This document shows, piece after piece, positions 7,581 to 16,318 of a stretch of 64,000 nucleotides of DNA. Origin of the DNA: Tenacibaculum sp. MAR_2010_89 (GTDB lineage Bacteria; Bacteroidota; Bacteroidia; Flavobacteriales; Flavobacteriaceae); assembly GCF_900105985.1 (NCBI RefSeq), contig NZ_FNUB01000005.1, forward strand, positions 1,302,001 to 1,366,000, in the 5' to 3' direction. The stretch's first letter is position 1, and each line of letters starts with the position of its first letter. Both the position numbers and the translations under genes were made by a program. A model generated the notes under the pieces. The model searched no databases. It saw only the letters and a list, made by a program, of their open reading frames with translations, and was not told where the DNA came from.

Positions 7581-9881
7581 TTATCTAATTCTATTCATAT
7601 TTCTATTAATGTTTTTGTTTGTATTATTAATTTTATTAATTTTTCCAAAAGAGTATTTTAATGAAAAGGCTATTTCATTAGCATCTGTAAAAAAAACATT
7701 TTTGACATTTAACTTTTGTAAAGAATAAGTTTCTCTAAACTCCATAGTATTAAAAATATCATTGAAACTAACAGTGAAGTCTAATGAGTTAAATAGTTTC
7801 TTATGCAACGAAGCATTTAAAACAAAAATTGATTCTCTCGTAAATATTCCCTCTTTTCTGTTTGTTAGTCCCCAAAAGTCAAAAGCAAAAGAACTTGATT
7901 TGTTTATTTTAAATTGATGATTAGAGTAGTAGTAAAGGTAAGGTGAGAGTGAAGTATTTAAAGCTCTAGTATCATTGATAGTATTTAAATGAAAGCTTAT
8001 TGTATTTGATGATGACCAGAGCTTATATTTTTTAGGAATATTCACTTCTAAATTCACTCCTTTTTCATGTACTAGATTTGTAGGGTAAATAAGAGTTTTA
8101 TTATTGTTTTCATCATAATGAAAACTATAAAATATAGGATTTTGTTTATGATAATAATTAAAATTAATAGAGTTTTTATTGAATTGATACCTTATGGAAA
8201 CTTCATTTGTTATAGATGGGGTTAAATGTAAATTACCTCTAAACTCTAAAAAAGGATTAATAAAAGCTGAAGTAGAGGTGGTTGATGAATAATTTGGTCT
8301 AGTAATATTTTTACTGTAGTTAAGAGATATAGTTTTCTTCTTATTTATAGCATAAGCGATATTCAATTTTGGAAAAAAATCTGTACTATTTTTCTTAAAA
8401 ATGATGTTTGAATTTTTTGAATATTTCCCATCAGTTTCGTTATTTTCAAATCGTAAGCCTAGAGAATATTTTAAGGTGCTTAAGTTATTTGAATACTGGA
8501 TATACGCAGCTTTATTTTTTTCTGTGAAATAATAATTCTGTTTTATAGTATTAGTAAATGTGTTTATAGTAGAATTTGTAGAAGTATTAGTGTAGCTTGT
8601 ACCTATTTCCAAAGTCTTTTTTTTTTTAAGTTTTTTCGTGTAGTTACTTTTTAGAGTATAGGTGTTTATGTTGAATTTTTGTAATCTATTTATAGTAGTT
8701 GTAATAGGTGTTACATTGAATTTATTAGTAATAGAATTGGTTATTCTTTGGTCATAAAAGGTATACTGGGCGCCGAAGAAAAACTCATTAGAATTATTTA
8801 GAGATTTTATATAATTTATATTTGAAGTAGAAAAATAACGATTACCATCATTAAAGCTTTTTGTATTTATAATATCACTATTAATGTTTGTTATTGTGTT
8901 TATAGTAAAAGGTTCCTTTTGTGTACGGAGATTAGAATTAACAGATAGATGATTGTTTTTATTAAACTGATATGAAAAACTACCTTGAATAATGGCTTGC
9001 TTTCTATTTGTTTTAGCTACTACTAAATAATCAGAAGAAATACCTTTATAAGGTATTTGATAATCTGCACTATTACTTTCCCATATTTTTAAATTATTAA
9101 AAGAAATGTTTAAGTTGAATCTTGCTTTTTGATGTTTAAAATTAGTAGAAGCATTAAGGTAATTATTAAAGTGTTTTTTAAAAGAAGTTGTTTCAGTTAC
9201 TGATATTTTCATTCCGTCTTGAATTTCTTTTTTTAAAGTAATAAGTAACAAACTCCTGCCTTCTGCTTCATATTTTGAAGACGGATTATTAATGATTTCA
9301 ATTTTTTCAATTTGTGAAACACTAAGGTTATTTAAATCATCAATAGAAATCCTTTGATGGCCAATATAAATAAGTGGATTTCCTTTGCCAATTACTTCTA
9401 TAGATGATTTATTAGATGCTATTTGTATTCTAGGTAATTTAGATAATAAATCTAAAGTATTAGATTCTTTTGATAATCTTGTTTTTGCTACATTAATAAT
9501 TATGTTGCCATTTTTATTTTCAATTACTTTTTTTGAAGCTGTAATTTCTACTTCAGATAAAATGTTGTTTTTTTCTATAAATTCAAGTTTTAAATGTTGA
9601 TTACTTTCTAGTTTTATTTCTTTTGAAATTTCAAAATAGCCTAATGAATTTACTTTTAAAAAATAGTTTCCTTTTTTTACCTTTTCTAGATGAAATTTCC
9701 CATTATTAATAAAAGTGTATTTAATAATTTTATTATCAATTTTTGAAATTAATAAAACATCACCAATTGTTATAACTTCTTTATTCTGGGTTGAAACAAT
9801 TCCTGAAATATTGAACTGTTCTTGGCTAAAGATTGAGTTAAGGGAAGTGAAAAAAATAAATACTATAATGAGGTGCTTCAT
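7581..9881 (-). CDS. outer-membrane beta-barrel protein with carboxypeptidase-like regulatory domain (TonB-receptor-like)
   Basis: Outer-membrane barrel of the TonB-dependent-receptor-like group common in Bacteroidota. It has 766 residues: signal peptide (residues 1-19, ending I-F-S-Q), a carboxypeptidase-regulatory-like beta domain (about 22-105), a plug-like region (L-D-L-L-S-K-L-P-R-I-Q, about 140-220, with V-S-Q-I-E-K-I-E-I-I-N-N-P-S-S-K-Y-E-A-E-G), then a barrel of alternating strands. The C-terminal end is Asn/Lys rich (N-K-N-I-N-R-N-M-N-R-I-R) and does not end in the usual Phe. The substrate is unknown. It lies between a transmembrane LuxR-type regulator and the RiPP operon, so a role as uptake or export partner of either is possible but unproven. 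Confidence 0.8.
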   Translation of the reverse strand: MKHLIIVFIFFTSLNSIFSQEQFNISGIVSTQNKEVITIGDVLLISKIDNKIIKYTFINNGKFHLEKVKKGNYFLKVNSLGYFEISKEIKLESNQHLKLEFIEKNNILSEVEITASKKVIENKNGNIIINVAKTRLSKESNTLDLLSKLPRIQIASNKSSIEVIGKGNPLIYIGHQRISIDDLNNLSVSQIEKIEIINNPSSKYEAEGRSLLLITLKKEIQDGMKISVTETTSFKKHFNNYLNASTNFKHQKARFNLNISFNNLKIWESNSADYQIPYKGISSDYLVVAKTNRKQAIIQGSFSYQFNKNNHLSVNSNLRTQKEPFTINTITNINSDIINTKSFNDGNRYFSTSNINYIKSLNNSNEFFFGAQYTFYDQRITNSITNKFNVTPITTTINRLQKFNINTYTLKSNYTKKLKKKKTLEIGTSYTNTSTNSTINTFTNTIKQNYYFTEKNKAAYIQYSNNLSTLKYSLGLRFENNETDGKYSKNSNIIFKKNSTDFFPKLNIAYAINKKKTISLNYSKNITRPNYSSTTSTSAFINPFLEFRGNLHLTPSITNEVSIRYQFNKNSINFNYYHKQNPIFYSFHYDENNNKTLIYPTNLVHEKGVNLEVNIPKKYKLWSSSNTISFHLNTINDTRALNTSLSPYLYYYSNHQFKINKSSSFAFDFWGLTNRKEGIFTRESIFVLNASLHKKLFNSLDFTVSFNDIFNTMEFRETYSLQKLNVKNVFFTDANEIAFSLKYSFGKINKINNTNKNINRNMNRIR

Positions 9882-9948
9882 GAATTAAAATTTTGAAGCA
9901 AAAAACAGTAATAAAAAAATAAAATAAGAAAGGAAAGAGGGTGATTTT

Positions 9949-9960
9949 GGTACTAGTACC
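9949..9960. promoter_or_regulatory. 12-bp perfect palindrome upstream of the barrel gene
   Basis: GGTACTAGTACC is perfectly palindromic and lies in the 83-bp gap between the LuxR-type regulator stop (9965) and the barrel gene start (9881). It could be a dimeric regulator site. No functional evidence beyond symmetry and position. Confidence 0.35.
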
Positions 9961-9964
9961 GCTA

Positions 9965-10735
9965 CTATTTTTTGAAATTAAGTATTAATTCTTTTCTGTT
10001 GGAAATATTTAATTTATGGTAAATGTTGGTTATGTGTGTTTTAACAGTGTTTAAACTAATATATAATTCGTTAGCAATTTCTTTATTGCTTTTACCTGAG
10101 ATAATTAAATTTTTGATGATCTTTTCTTGTTTACTGAGTTCAGGCTGAGTAATATTTTTTGTTTTTCTAATGATTTTTATGCCGAGAATAAGTAATAGTA
10201 GAGTAATACTTATTAAAAAATAATTTAATGATTTACTTTTTACGTAGGCATTTTGAACTTCATTAATTTTTATTTTTAAAAGTTCTTTTTCTAAAAAAGC
10301 ATACTCTTCAGGTATAATATTGCTTCGTGTTAGTTCACTTAATAATGATTTGTAGTAATTGATGTTTAGTAAAACGTCTTTTTTTAAAAGTCCTTTATTA
10401 TGAAGTTTTTTAAAACTTAAAACCTTTACTGCCAAAATTTGTAAAGAATCTTTTGAATATGAACGTATTTGATTTAAATACGTTTTTTGAGGTTTCTTAT
10501 TTAAGTTTTTTTCAAAAAAAAGTAATTTTTTCCATTCGTCCTCAGCCTTTTTAAGGCTATAATGAGTACTATTATCTCTTGAGATATTATTAAGTGAATC
10601 TTTTAATAATTCTTGAGATTTATAATCAAAATTTAATTGAATTTTGTTTTGTGCATATAATTGAGAACAATAAAATGTAAGAACCAACACGTAGTATATT
10701 GGTTGATTAATTCTTATGTTCTTAAAATAACCCAT
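9965..10735 (-). CDS. membrane-spanning LuxR-type HTH regulator
   Basis: One-component regulator with a periplasmic or extracytoplasmic sensor. I use the ATG giving M-G-Y-F-K-N-I-R, about 256 residues; three further in-frame starts lie up to 24 nt upstream. The order is a signal peptide or first membrane segment (Y-Y-V-L-V-L-T-F-Y-C-S-Q-L-Y-A-Q), about 140 residues of charged helical sequence, a clear membrane helix (F-L-I-S-I-T-L-L-L-L-I-L-G-I), and a C-terminal GerE/LuxR HTH (L-S-K-Q-E-K-I-I through V-K-T-H-I-T-N-I-Y-H-K-L). It overlaps the deoxynucleoside kinase 3' end by 14 nt. The downstream barrel gene is the natural target candidate. Confidence 0.8.
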   Translation of the reverse strand: MGYFKNIRINQPIYYVLVLTFYCSQLYAQNKIQLNFDYKSQELLKDSLNNISRDNSTHYSLKKAEDEWKKLLFFEKNLNKKPQKTYLNQIRSYSKDSLQILAVKVLSFKKLHNKGLLKKDVLLNINYYKSLLSELTRSNIIPEEYAFLEKELLKIKINEVQNAYVKSKSLNYFLISITLLLLILGIKIIRKTKNITQPELSKQEKIIKNLIISGKSNKEIANELYISLNTVKTHITNIYHKLNISNRKELILNFKK

Positions 10736-11336
10736 TAATTTGAGCATCAATTTTATCAATGATTGTTCCTAAATCCTCTTGATTTTCAACAAAGTCTAAA
10801 TTGTCAACATCTATAATAAGTAATTTTCCTTTGCTATATGTGCTAATCCATGCCTCATATCGCTCATTTAATCTACTTAAATAATCAATACTAATAGAGT
10901 TTTCATACTCTCTTCCTCTTTTATGAATCTGTCCAACTAGAGTAGAAATATCAGCACGTAAATAAATTAATAAATCTGGAGGAGTAACTAAATTTTCCAT
11001 TAATTCAAATAAAGAACTATAATTACTATAGTCTCTATTAGTCATTAATCCCATTGCATGTAAGTTAGGGGCAAAAATATGAGCATCTTCATATATGGTT
11101 CTGTCTTGGATAATTTTTTTTCCAGATTTGCGCAATTCTAATACTTGGCGAAAGCGACTATTCAAGAAAAACACCTGTAAGTTAAAAGACCAACGCTCCA
11201 TCTCAGCATAAAAATCATCTAAATACGGATTTTCATCTACAGATTCAAAGTGAGGATCCCAATTGTAATGTTTTGCTAATAATTTAGTTAGGGTGGTTTT
11301 TCCCGCACCAATATTTCCGGCAATAGCTACATGCAT
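10722..11336 (-). CDS. deoxynucleoside kinase
   Basis: Cytosolic kinase of the dNK family (deoxyadenosine/deoxyguanosine kinase-like) that salvages deoxynucleosides by ATP-dependent 5'-phosphorylation. It has 204 residues, normal for the family. Evidence: P-loop G-N-I-G-A-G-K-T at residues 7-14, the E-S-V-D-E-N-P-Y-L substrate region, the Q-D-R-T-I-Y-E-D-A motif (DRS-type), and the lid K-R-G-R-E-Y-E. The exact base preference cannot be read. It lies 55 bp downstream of the response regulator gene on the same strand. Confidence 0.93.
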   Translation of the reverse strand: MHVAIAGNIGAGKTTLTKLLAKHYNWDPHFESVDENPYLDDFYAEMERWSFNLQVFFLNSRFRQVLELRKSGKKIIQDRTIYEDAHIFAPNLHAMGLMTNRDYSNYSSLFELMENLVTPPDLLIYLRADISTLVGQIHKRGREYENSISIDYLSRLNERYEAWISTYSKGKLLIIDVDNLDFVENQEDLGTIIDKIDAQINGLF

Positions 11337-11391
11337 AATTTGTGAATTTCTATGCGTAAAACTACATAAAAAATTAGAAATGAAAAGAGGT

Positions 11392-12072
11392 TTAACAAAT
11401 CAATTTATAACCATAACCTCGAATGTTAACAATTTGTACATTATTATCTTTCTGAAGTTTTTTTCTAAGCTTAGAAATAAACACATCCATACTACGAGCA
11501 TTAAAAAAATCATCATTACCCCATAGTTTCTTTAAAATAAAAGCTCTATCCAAAACTTCATTTTTCTTTTGTGATAGGTGAAAAAGCAGCTCGTTTTCTC
11601 TATGTGTCAATAACTCAGAATCAGTTTTAAAGGTTAAAACTTGTTTAGGATAGTTTAAAATGTAATTACCAATTGTGATTTTTTCTTGGTTAACTTTTAA
11701 TAAGTTTCTATCAAGTAATGATTGAACTCTAACAATAAGTTCTTCCATTGAAAAAGGTTTTTTTAAATAATCGTTACCGCCGTGATTAAACCCATCAAGT
11801 ACATCTTTAGTTTGTGATTTCGCTGTTAAAAAAATGATAGGAATTTGTTTGTTTTCCAATCTTATTTCTTTTGCTAATGTAAAACCATCTTTTTTAGGCA
11901 TCATTACGTCTAAAACTAATACATCAGGATTTATTTCATTATAAAACCTTAAAGCTTCTTCACCATCATGTGCATGATGAACTTCAAAATTCCTCGTTTC
12001 TAGACTTTCTTGAATAATTTGACCTAAACTAGGTTCATCTTCAGCTAAAAGAAGTTTTATTTTTTTATCCAT
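11392..12072 (-). CDS. OmpR/PhoB-family response regulator
   Basis: DNA-binding response regulator of 226 residues. The receiver domain (about 1-120) has the acidic pocket E11/D12, phospho-acceptor D55 in L-V-L-D-V-M-M-P, and K in Y-L-K-K-P. It is followed by a winged-helix effector (L-T-H-R-E-N-E-L-L-F-H-L through R-G-Y-G-Y-K-L). Its start overlaps the histidine kinase stop by 8 nt, so the two form one transcription unit. The divergent operon at 13777 and the TTAAC repeats in the gap are its likely targets. Confidence 0.95.
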   Translation of the reverse strand: MDKKIKLLLAEDEPSLGQIIQESLETRNFEVHHAHDGEEALRFYNEINPDVLVLDVMMPKKDGFTLAKEIRLENKQIPIIFLTAKSQTKDVLDGFNHGGNDYLKKPFSMEELIVRVQSLLDRNLLKVNQEKITIGNYILNYPKQVLTFKTDSELLTHRENELLFHLSQKKNEVLDRAFILKKLWGNDDFFNARSMDVFISKLRKKLQKDNNVQIVNIRGYGYKLIC

Positions 12073-13660
12073 TTGGTAAGTTAATTTTAAAGATAGTGTG
12101 TTTAGAGTTTGATATTAGAAAAATAGACCCCTCATGTTTTTCAATGATTTTTTTAGTATAATATAATCCAATACCAAATCCTTTTACGTCATGAGTATTT
12201 CCTTTAGGAACTCTATAGAATTTATCAAAAATTCGTTCTTGTTGGTTTTTTTCTATTCCTTTTCCATTATCTGCTACTGATATTTCAAGGGTATTTAAAA
12301 CTTTGTTAACGTTTATTTCAATAATATCACCTCCATATTTTACAGCATTATCAATTAGGTTTGAAACAGCATTTTCAAAATGGAACGTATCAACCTCTGT
12401 GTAGTGATTTTCAATACTAGAAGAGAAAGTAATCGTTTTAGAATTGTTAATTAATTGATGCTTTTTTGATGTTTTTTCTATTAAATCAATGATGTTTACT
12501 TCTTCTTTTTTTAAGAGTAACTTCTCACTATCTAAAGTAGCAGTTTCTAATAATTTTTCAACCATTTGGTGCAGTTTTTTTAGCTGAATAGAAGAAATAG
12601 AAAGGTACTTTTTAGTTTTTTCTTTGTCATCAATCATGTTGAAATTATCAATAGCCTCGATAGCTGCGGATACAGTTGTAATAGGTGTTTTAAATTCGTG
12701 TGTTATATTACTAATAAGATCATTTTTTATTTCGGCAAGTTCCTTTTGTTTGTTAATAATTCGAAGTAAATAAAATAAACTACTAATAACAGCTAATGAT
12801 AAAATAAATGAGAGTAAAATACCAGTAGAACTTCTTTTTAAAGCTTCAATAGTTGGGTTACCATAATGCAAAGCAATTTCTTCATCCAGTTTTAAAAAAG
12901 TAGATTTAGCTTCACTAACTAAAGGAAACGTTTCATAGGGTGCCATTTTATTACTAAATATGATAGAATCCTTTTTTTTATGTTGAAAATAATAAGAAGT
13001 TAAAATCCCTTTATTTTGCAAGTCTTTACGTAATATTGAATCTATTTTTGTATGGTTTATTGTATCATTTTTAATTGAAATAAACATAGTTTGTAAACCT
13101 TTAATAAGTTTTAAACTATCCGTAGCTCGCTTACCAGTGAAAACTTTAACCTTGCTAATTTTGTTGTTAGAATTTATATGAATTCCAGTTTTTTTATCTT
13201 TTGAAAACTGTGTAAGTCCAACAATTGGAGTTGGTTTCTTTTTCGATTTATTTATATCCGAGTTTATATCACACATTATGGAATCTATAAAAATAGAATC
13301 CATTGCTTCAAATTCCTTAGAACTATCAGTAGTAAATTCTAATGATGATATTTTAAAAGAAACCGAGTCCTTTACTTTTGTTTTCTTTAGAGGAGAGAAA
13401 ATATCATTTAAAATATTTTGTTTAGCTAAACTATCTTGTTTAGTAGTTTTTTTAGGTTGTATAATAGCAAAAAAGTTTTCTTTACTAAGTTTAAGAAAAT
13501 ATTCTTCAATAGAACTGTCTAGACTTTCTTGTATCTCATTTATAACATATTGTTTGTTTTGCTCATAGTTTTTATAATTCCAATAAAACTGAACAGCAAT
13601 AGTTGCTAAAATTGTAGCAGAGATTAAATAAAAAATCCAACGATGCTTTTTTTCATTCAT
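12065..13660 (-). CDS. two-component sensor histidine kinase
   Basis: Membrane sensor kinase of 531 residues. TM1 is about residues 9-28, a Lys/Ser-rich extracytoplasmic domain covers about 29-276, and TM2 is about 277-299. HisKA has the phospho-acceptor His321 in N-I-T-H-E-F-K-T-P. The ATPase domain has an N box (N-L-I-D-N-A-V-K-Y), G1 (D-N-G-K-G-I) and G2 (G-F-G-I-G-L). The roughly 245-residue sensor domain is of no type I recognise. It partners the response regulator that overlaps its 3' end. The signal is unknown. Confidence 0.95.
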   Translation of the reverse strand: MNEKKHRWIFYLISATILATIAVQFYWNYKNYEQNKQYVINEIQESLDSSIEEYFLKLSKENFFAIIQPKKTTKQDSLAKQNILNDIFSPLKKTKVKDSVSFKISSLEFTTDSSKEFEAMDSIFIDSIMCDINSDINKSKKKPTPIVGLTQFSKDKKTGIHINSNNKISKVKVFTGKRATDSLKLIKGLQTMFISIKNDTINHTKIDSILRKDLQNKGILTSYYFQHKKKDSIIFSNKMAPYETFPLVSEAKSTFLKLDEEIALHYGNPTIEALKRSSTGILLSFILSLAVISSLFYLLRIINKQKELAEIKNDLISNITHEFKTPITTVSAAIEAIDNFNMIDDKEKTKKYLSISSIQLKKLHQMVEKLLETATLDSEKLLLKKEEVNIIDLIEKTSKKHQLINNSKTITFSSSIENHYTEVDTFHFENAVSNLIDNAVKYGGDIIEINVNKVLNTLEISVADNGKGIEKNQQERIFDKFYRVPKGNTHDVKGFGIGLYYTKKIIEKHEGSIFLISNSKHTIFKINLPNG

Positions 13661-13693
13661 ATTTCAAAGGTAAGAAGTTAAAGTATATAAAAA

Positions 13694-13725
13694 TTAACGG
13701 TTAACACTCGTTAACACTTGTTAAC
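13694..13725. promoter_or_regulatory. TTAAC direct repeats, candidate response-regulator operator
   Basis: TTAAC occurs at 13694, 13701, 13711 and 13721. The last three are spaced exactly 10 bp, one helical turn, within GTTAACACT-like units. OmpR/PhoB-family regulators typically bind direct repeats on one DNA face, and this site sits in the 116-bp gap between the histidine kinase start and the divergent thioredoxin/GLPGLI operon. Assigning it to this regulator is inference. Confidence 0.6.
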
Positions 13726-13776
13726 TAAGAGGTAATTAATTGATTTACATATTTGTGGTGTCAAAATAATTATAAA

Positions 13777-14496
13777 ATGAAAAGAATACTAGTTTTTACC
13801 GCATTATTAACGGTTTCATCTTTATTAAAAGCACAAACTGTAGTTTATACATCTAATGGAAATGAAATGATGAGTGAATTAAGTTTTAAAAAAGAAAGAG
13901 ATATTATCAAGAAAAAATTTAGTAAAATTTTTAAAAAAGAAATGTTTGTTGGAACAAAAATTAAAAAAATAGAAAGAAGAAATGATTCAATAATTCATTT
14001 TATATCATTTGATGTAAAGGATAAGAAATCAAAGAAGTCAAAAATGGAGAGCTTATTGGGAAAGGAATTTCCAAACTTTAAATTTAAAGATATTACAGGG
14101 AAAGAAATTTCATTAGAGTCATTAAAAGGAAAACCTACTCTTATAAATTTTTGGTTTACCAAATGCCCACCTTGTATTGATGAAATGCCACATTTAAATA
14201 AGCTTAAAAAGAAATATAATAATTCAATGAATTTTATTTCTATGACTTATGAAAATAAAGATGCAGTAAATAAATTTTTATCTAAAAAGGAATTCAATTT
14301 TAAACATATTGTTGATGTAAAAGAATTTACAGATAAATTAGAAATAGAGTCATTTCCTTTAAATGTTTTTTTAGATGAAAATTTAAAAATAAAAGTGCTA
14401 GAATCAGGATTGCCATATCAAAGAGTAAATGGGAAAATGGTTATAAAGAGTGCAGATAGTTTTGAAGATATAATAAAAACCTTAAATATAAAATAA
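13777..14496 (+). CDS. secreted TlpA-like thioredoxin-fold protein
   Basis: Periplasmic thiol-disulfide protein. I start at the ATG at 13777, which gives a clean signal peptide (M-K-R-I-L-V-F-T-A-L-L ending L-K-A-Q) and 239 residues. An upstream TTG is less likely. After about 90 Lys-rich residues comes a TlpA/ResA-type domain: G-K-E-F-P-N-F-K-F-K-D, then N-F-W-F-T-K-C-P-P-C with the CPPC redox pair, then a cis-Pro region (E-S-F-P-L-N-V-F-L-D). It is the first gene of a four-gene operon and ends with a 1-nt stop/start overlap (TAATG) with the first GLPGLI gene. Confidence 0.88.
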   Translation: MKRILVFTALLTVSSLLKAQTVVYTSNGNEMMSELSFKKERDIIKKKFSKIFKKEMFVGTKIKKIERRNDSIIHFISFDVKDKKSKKSKMESLLGKEFPNFKFKDITGKEISLESLKGKPTLINFWFTKCPPCIDEMPHLNKLKKKYNNSMNFISMTYENKDAVNKFLSKKEFNFKHIVDVKEFTDKLEIESFPLNVFLDENLKIKVLESGLPYQRVNGKMVIKSADSFEDIIKTLNIK

Positions 14497-15350
14497 TGAA
14501 AAAAATAATTTTAATAGTATTAATATTAAGTGGAGTATTAATGAATGCTCAAAGCTTTCAAGGAAAGGCAACCTATAAAACACATCGAAAATTTGATTTA
14601 AATTTAGATAAAGGAAAGGGGAAGGCTAAAGCTAAAGGAATGATAGACGATGCATTGCAAAAGCAATTGAAGGCTCAATTAATGAAGCAGTTTCAAAAAA
14701 CATATACCTTAAATTTTAATAAATCAGAATCTACGTATAAGCAAAACGAAGAATTATCATCACCAGGTGGTCAAATGAATGGAGTTCGAATTCAAATTAT
14801 GGGTAATGGCGGTGGATCTGATATTTTGTATAAGAATATCAATGAAAAAAGATTTTCTAACAAAACAGAAATTAGTGGCAAGCGCTTTTTAATTAAAGAC
14901 AAACTAACAGATTACGGATGGGAAATGAGTGGTGAAACAAAAAATATTGGAAACTATACATGTTATAAAGCTACTAGAAAAAGAGAAGAGCCTAGAACTT
15001 CTTTTTCAATGACTGATGGAGAAAGGGAAGAGAAAAAAGAAACAGTGACAATAGAAACCATTGCTTGGTATACTCCTCAAATACCAGTTAGTAATGGCCC
15101 AGGAAGGTTTTGGGGATTACCAGGTTTAATTTTAGAAATTCAAGATGGAAAGCAGACTATTGTTTGTACAGAAATAGTATTAAACCCATCAGAGAAAATG
15201 GCTATTAAAGAACCTAAAAAAGGAAAAAAAGTAACTCAAGAAAAGTTTGATAAAATAATGGATGAACATTCTAAAGATATGATGGAGCGTTTTAAAAATA
15301 AACGTAAAAGTAAAGACGGAAATTCTTACAGTATTGAAATTCAAGGATAG
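14496..15350 (+). CDS. GLPGLI family protein
   Basis: Secreted Bacteroidota protein of 284 residues with signal peptide (ending L-M-N-A-Q). The diagnostic motif W-Y-T-P-Q-I-P-V-S-N-G-P-G-R-F-W-G-L-P-G-L-I-L lies about two thirds along. The biochemical function of the family is not established, but its genes recur next to TonB-receptor-like barrels. Here it is coupled to a thioredoxin-like gene upstream and followed by a paralogue and a barrel. A Lys/Gly-rich stretch (G-K-G-K-A-K-A-K-G) follows the N-terminus. Confidence 0.9.
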   Translation: MKKIILIVLILSGVLMNAQSFQGKATYKTHRKFDLNLDKGKGKAKAKGMIDDALQKQLKAQLMKQFQKTYTLNFNKSESTYKQNEELSSPGGQMNGVRIQIMGNGGGSDILYKNINEKRFSNKTEISGKRFLIKDKLTDYGWEMSGETKNIGNYTCYKATRKREEPRTSFSMTDGEREEKKETVTIETIAWYTPQIPVSNGPGRFWGLPGLILEIQDGKQTIVCTEIVLNPSEKMAIKEPKKGKKVTQEKFDKIMDEHSKDMMERFKNKRKSKDGNSYSIEIQG

Positions 15351-15424
15351 CAAATTAAACCTTTGGTGTTGTTTGTAGTCTAATTCTTAAATATTAAGAA
15401 TTATTCAAAAATAACACCAGAGAT

Positions 15425-16288
15425 ATGAGAAAAATCACTACTTATTTATTTCTTTTATGTACCATTTCGTTATGGTCGCAAAAACAGTTTCAAGGTAAAG
15501 CGGTGTATCAATCTAAAACAACTGTTGATATGAGTTCTTGGGGAGCAGAAATGTCTGAAGAACGAAAGAAACAAATAAAGGCGCGTATGAAAAACTTTTT
15601 AGAAAAATCATACGCTTTAAACTTTACGACCAAAGAATCTGTATATAAAGAAGAAGCAAAATTGCAAGCTCCCGGAACTAGAGGATTTCGCTTTGGCGGT
15701 TTTACAGGAGGAGGGATTAAATATAAAAACCTTCAGGCAAATAAAGCTCTAGAGTCTGTTGAGTTTTTTGGTAAAAAATTTTTAATAACTGATAATACTG
15801 AAAAACCAAAATGGGAGCTTGGTAGTGATACAAAACAAATAGGGAAGTATACCTGTTTTAAAGCTACACTAGTAAAAAAAGTTGATGCTTTTGATTGGAG
15901 AAATATGAGAAGGAGAGGAAGAGGTAGAGGAAAAGGAAAGAAACCTTCTGATAAATCAAAAACAACTAAAGTGACAGAGGAAATTGAAATTCCAAAAGAA
16001 ATTACTGTAACTGCTTGGTATACTCCACAAATACCAGTAAGTAATGGACCTGGACAATACTGGGGGTTACCAGGGTTAATCCTTGAAATAAATGAGGGGA
16101 GAACTACCATTCTATGCTCTGAGGTAATAATGAATGTAAAAGATAAAGAAACAAAAATTGAAGCTCCAACAAAAGGTGATGAAGTGACGAGAGAGGAATA
16201 TAATAAGATTGTGAAGAAAAAAATGGAAGAAATGAGAGAAATGTTTCAAAGAAGAAGAGGAGGAGGAAGAGGAAGAGGTCGTTTTTAA
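15425..16288 (+). CDS. GLPGLI family protein (paralogue) with Arg/Gly-rich segments
   Basis: Second GLPGLI protein, 287 residues, with signal peptide (ending S-L-W-S-Q) and the same motif (P-G-Q-Y-W-G-L-P-G-L-I-L). It looks like a tandem duplicate of the preceding gene, sharing the opening Q-F-Q-G-K-A and the layout. Two unusual basic, low-complexity stretches stand out: R-R-R-G-R-G-R-G-K-G-K-K in the middle and a C-terminal tail ending R-R-R-G-G-G-R-G-R-G-R-F. The 74-bp gap before it holds no clear terminator, so it is probably in the same operon. Confidence 0.9.
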   Translation: MRKITTYLFLLCTISLWSQKQFQGKAVYQSKTTVDMSSWGAEMSEERKKQIKARMKNFLEKSYALNFTTKESVYKEEAKLQAPGTRGFRFGGFTGGGIKYKNLQANKALESVEFFGKKFLITDNTEKPKWELGSDTKQIGKYTCFKATLVKKVDAFDWRNMRRRGRGRGKGKKPSDKSKTTKVTEEIEIPKEITVTAWYTPQIPVSNGPGQYWGLPGLILEINEGRTTILCSEVIMNVKDKETKIEAPTKGDEVTREEYNKIVKKKMEEMREMFQRRRGGGRGRGRF

Positions 16289-16318
16289 ATAAATAACAAT
16301 AACTTAGTAATTAACAAA

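Noticed and set aside
7534..7728. Hydrophobic plus-strand ORF over the end of the barrel gene
   Set aside because: Antisense shadow of the barrel gene 3' end; Leu/Phe/Ile richness comes from the complementary Asn/Lys-rich tail.
13748..13755. CATATTTG as -7 box of the thioredoxin/GLPGLI operon
   Set aside because: First base deviates from TAnnTTTG and no TTG lies at 17-23 nt upstream, so support is too weak to list.
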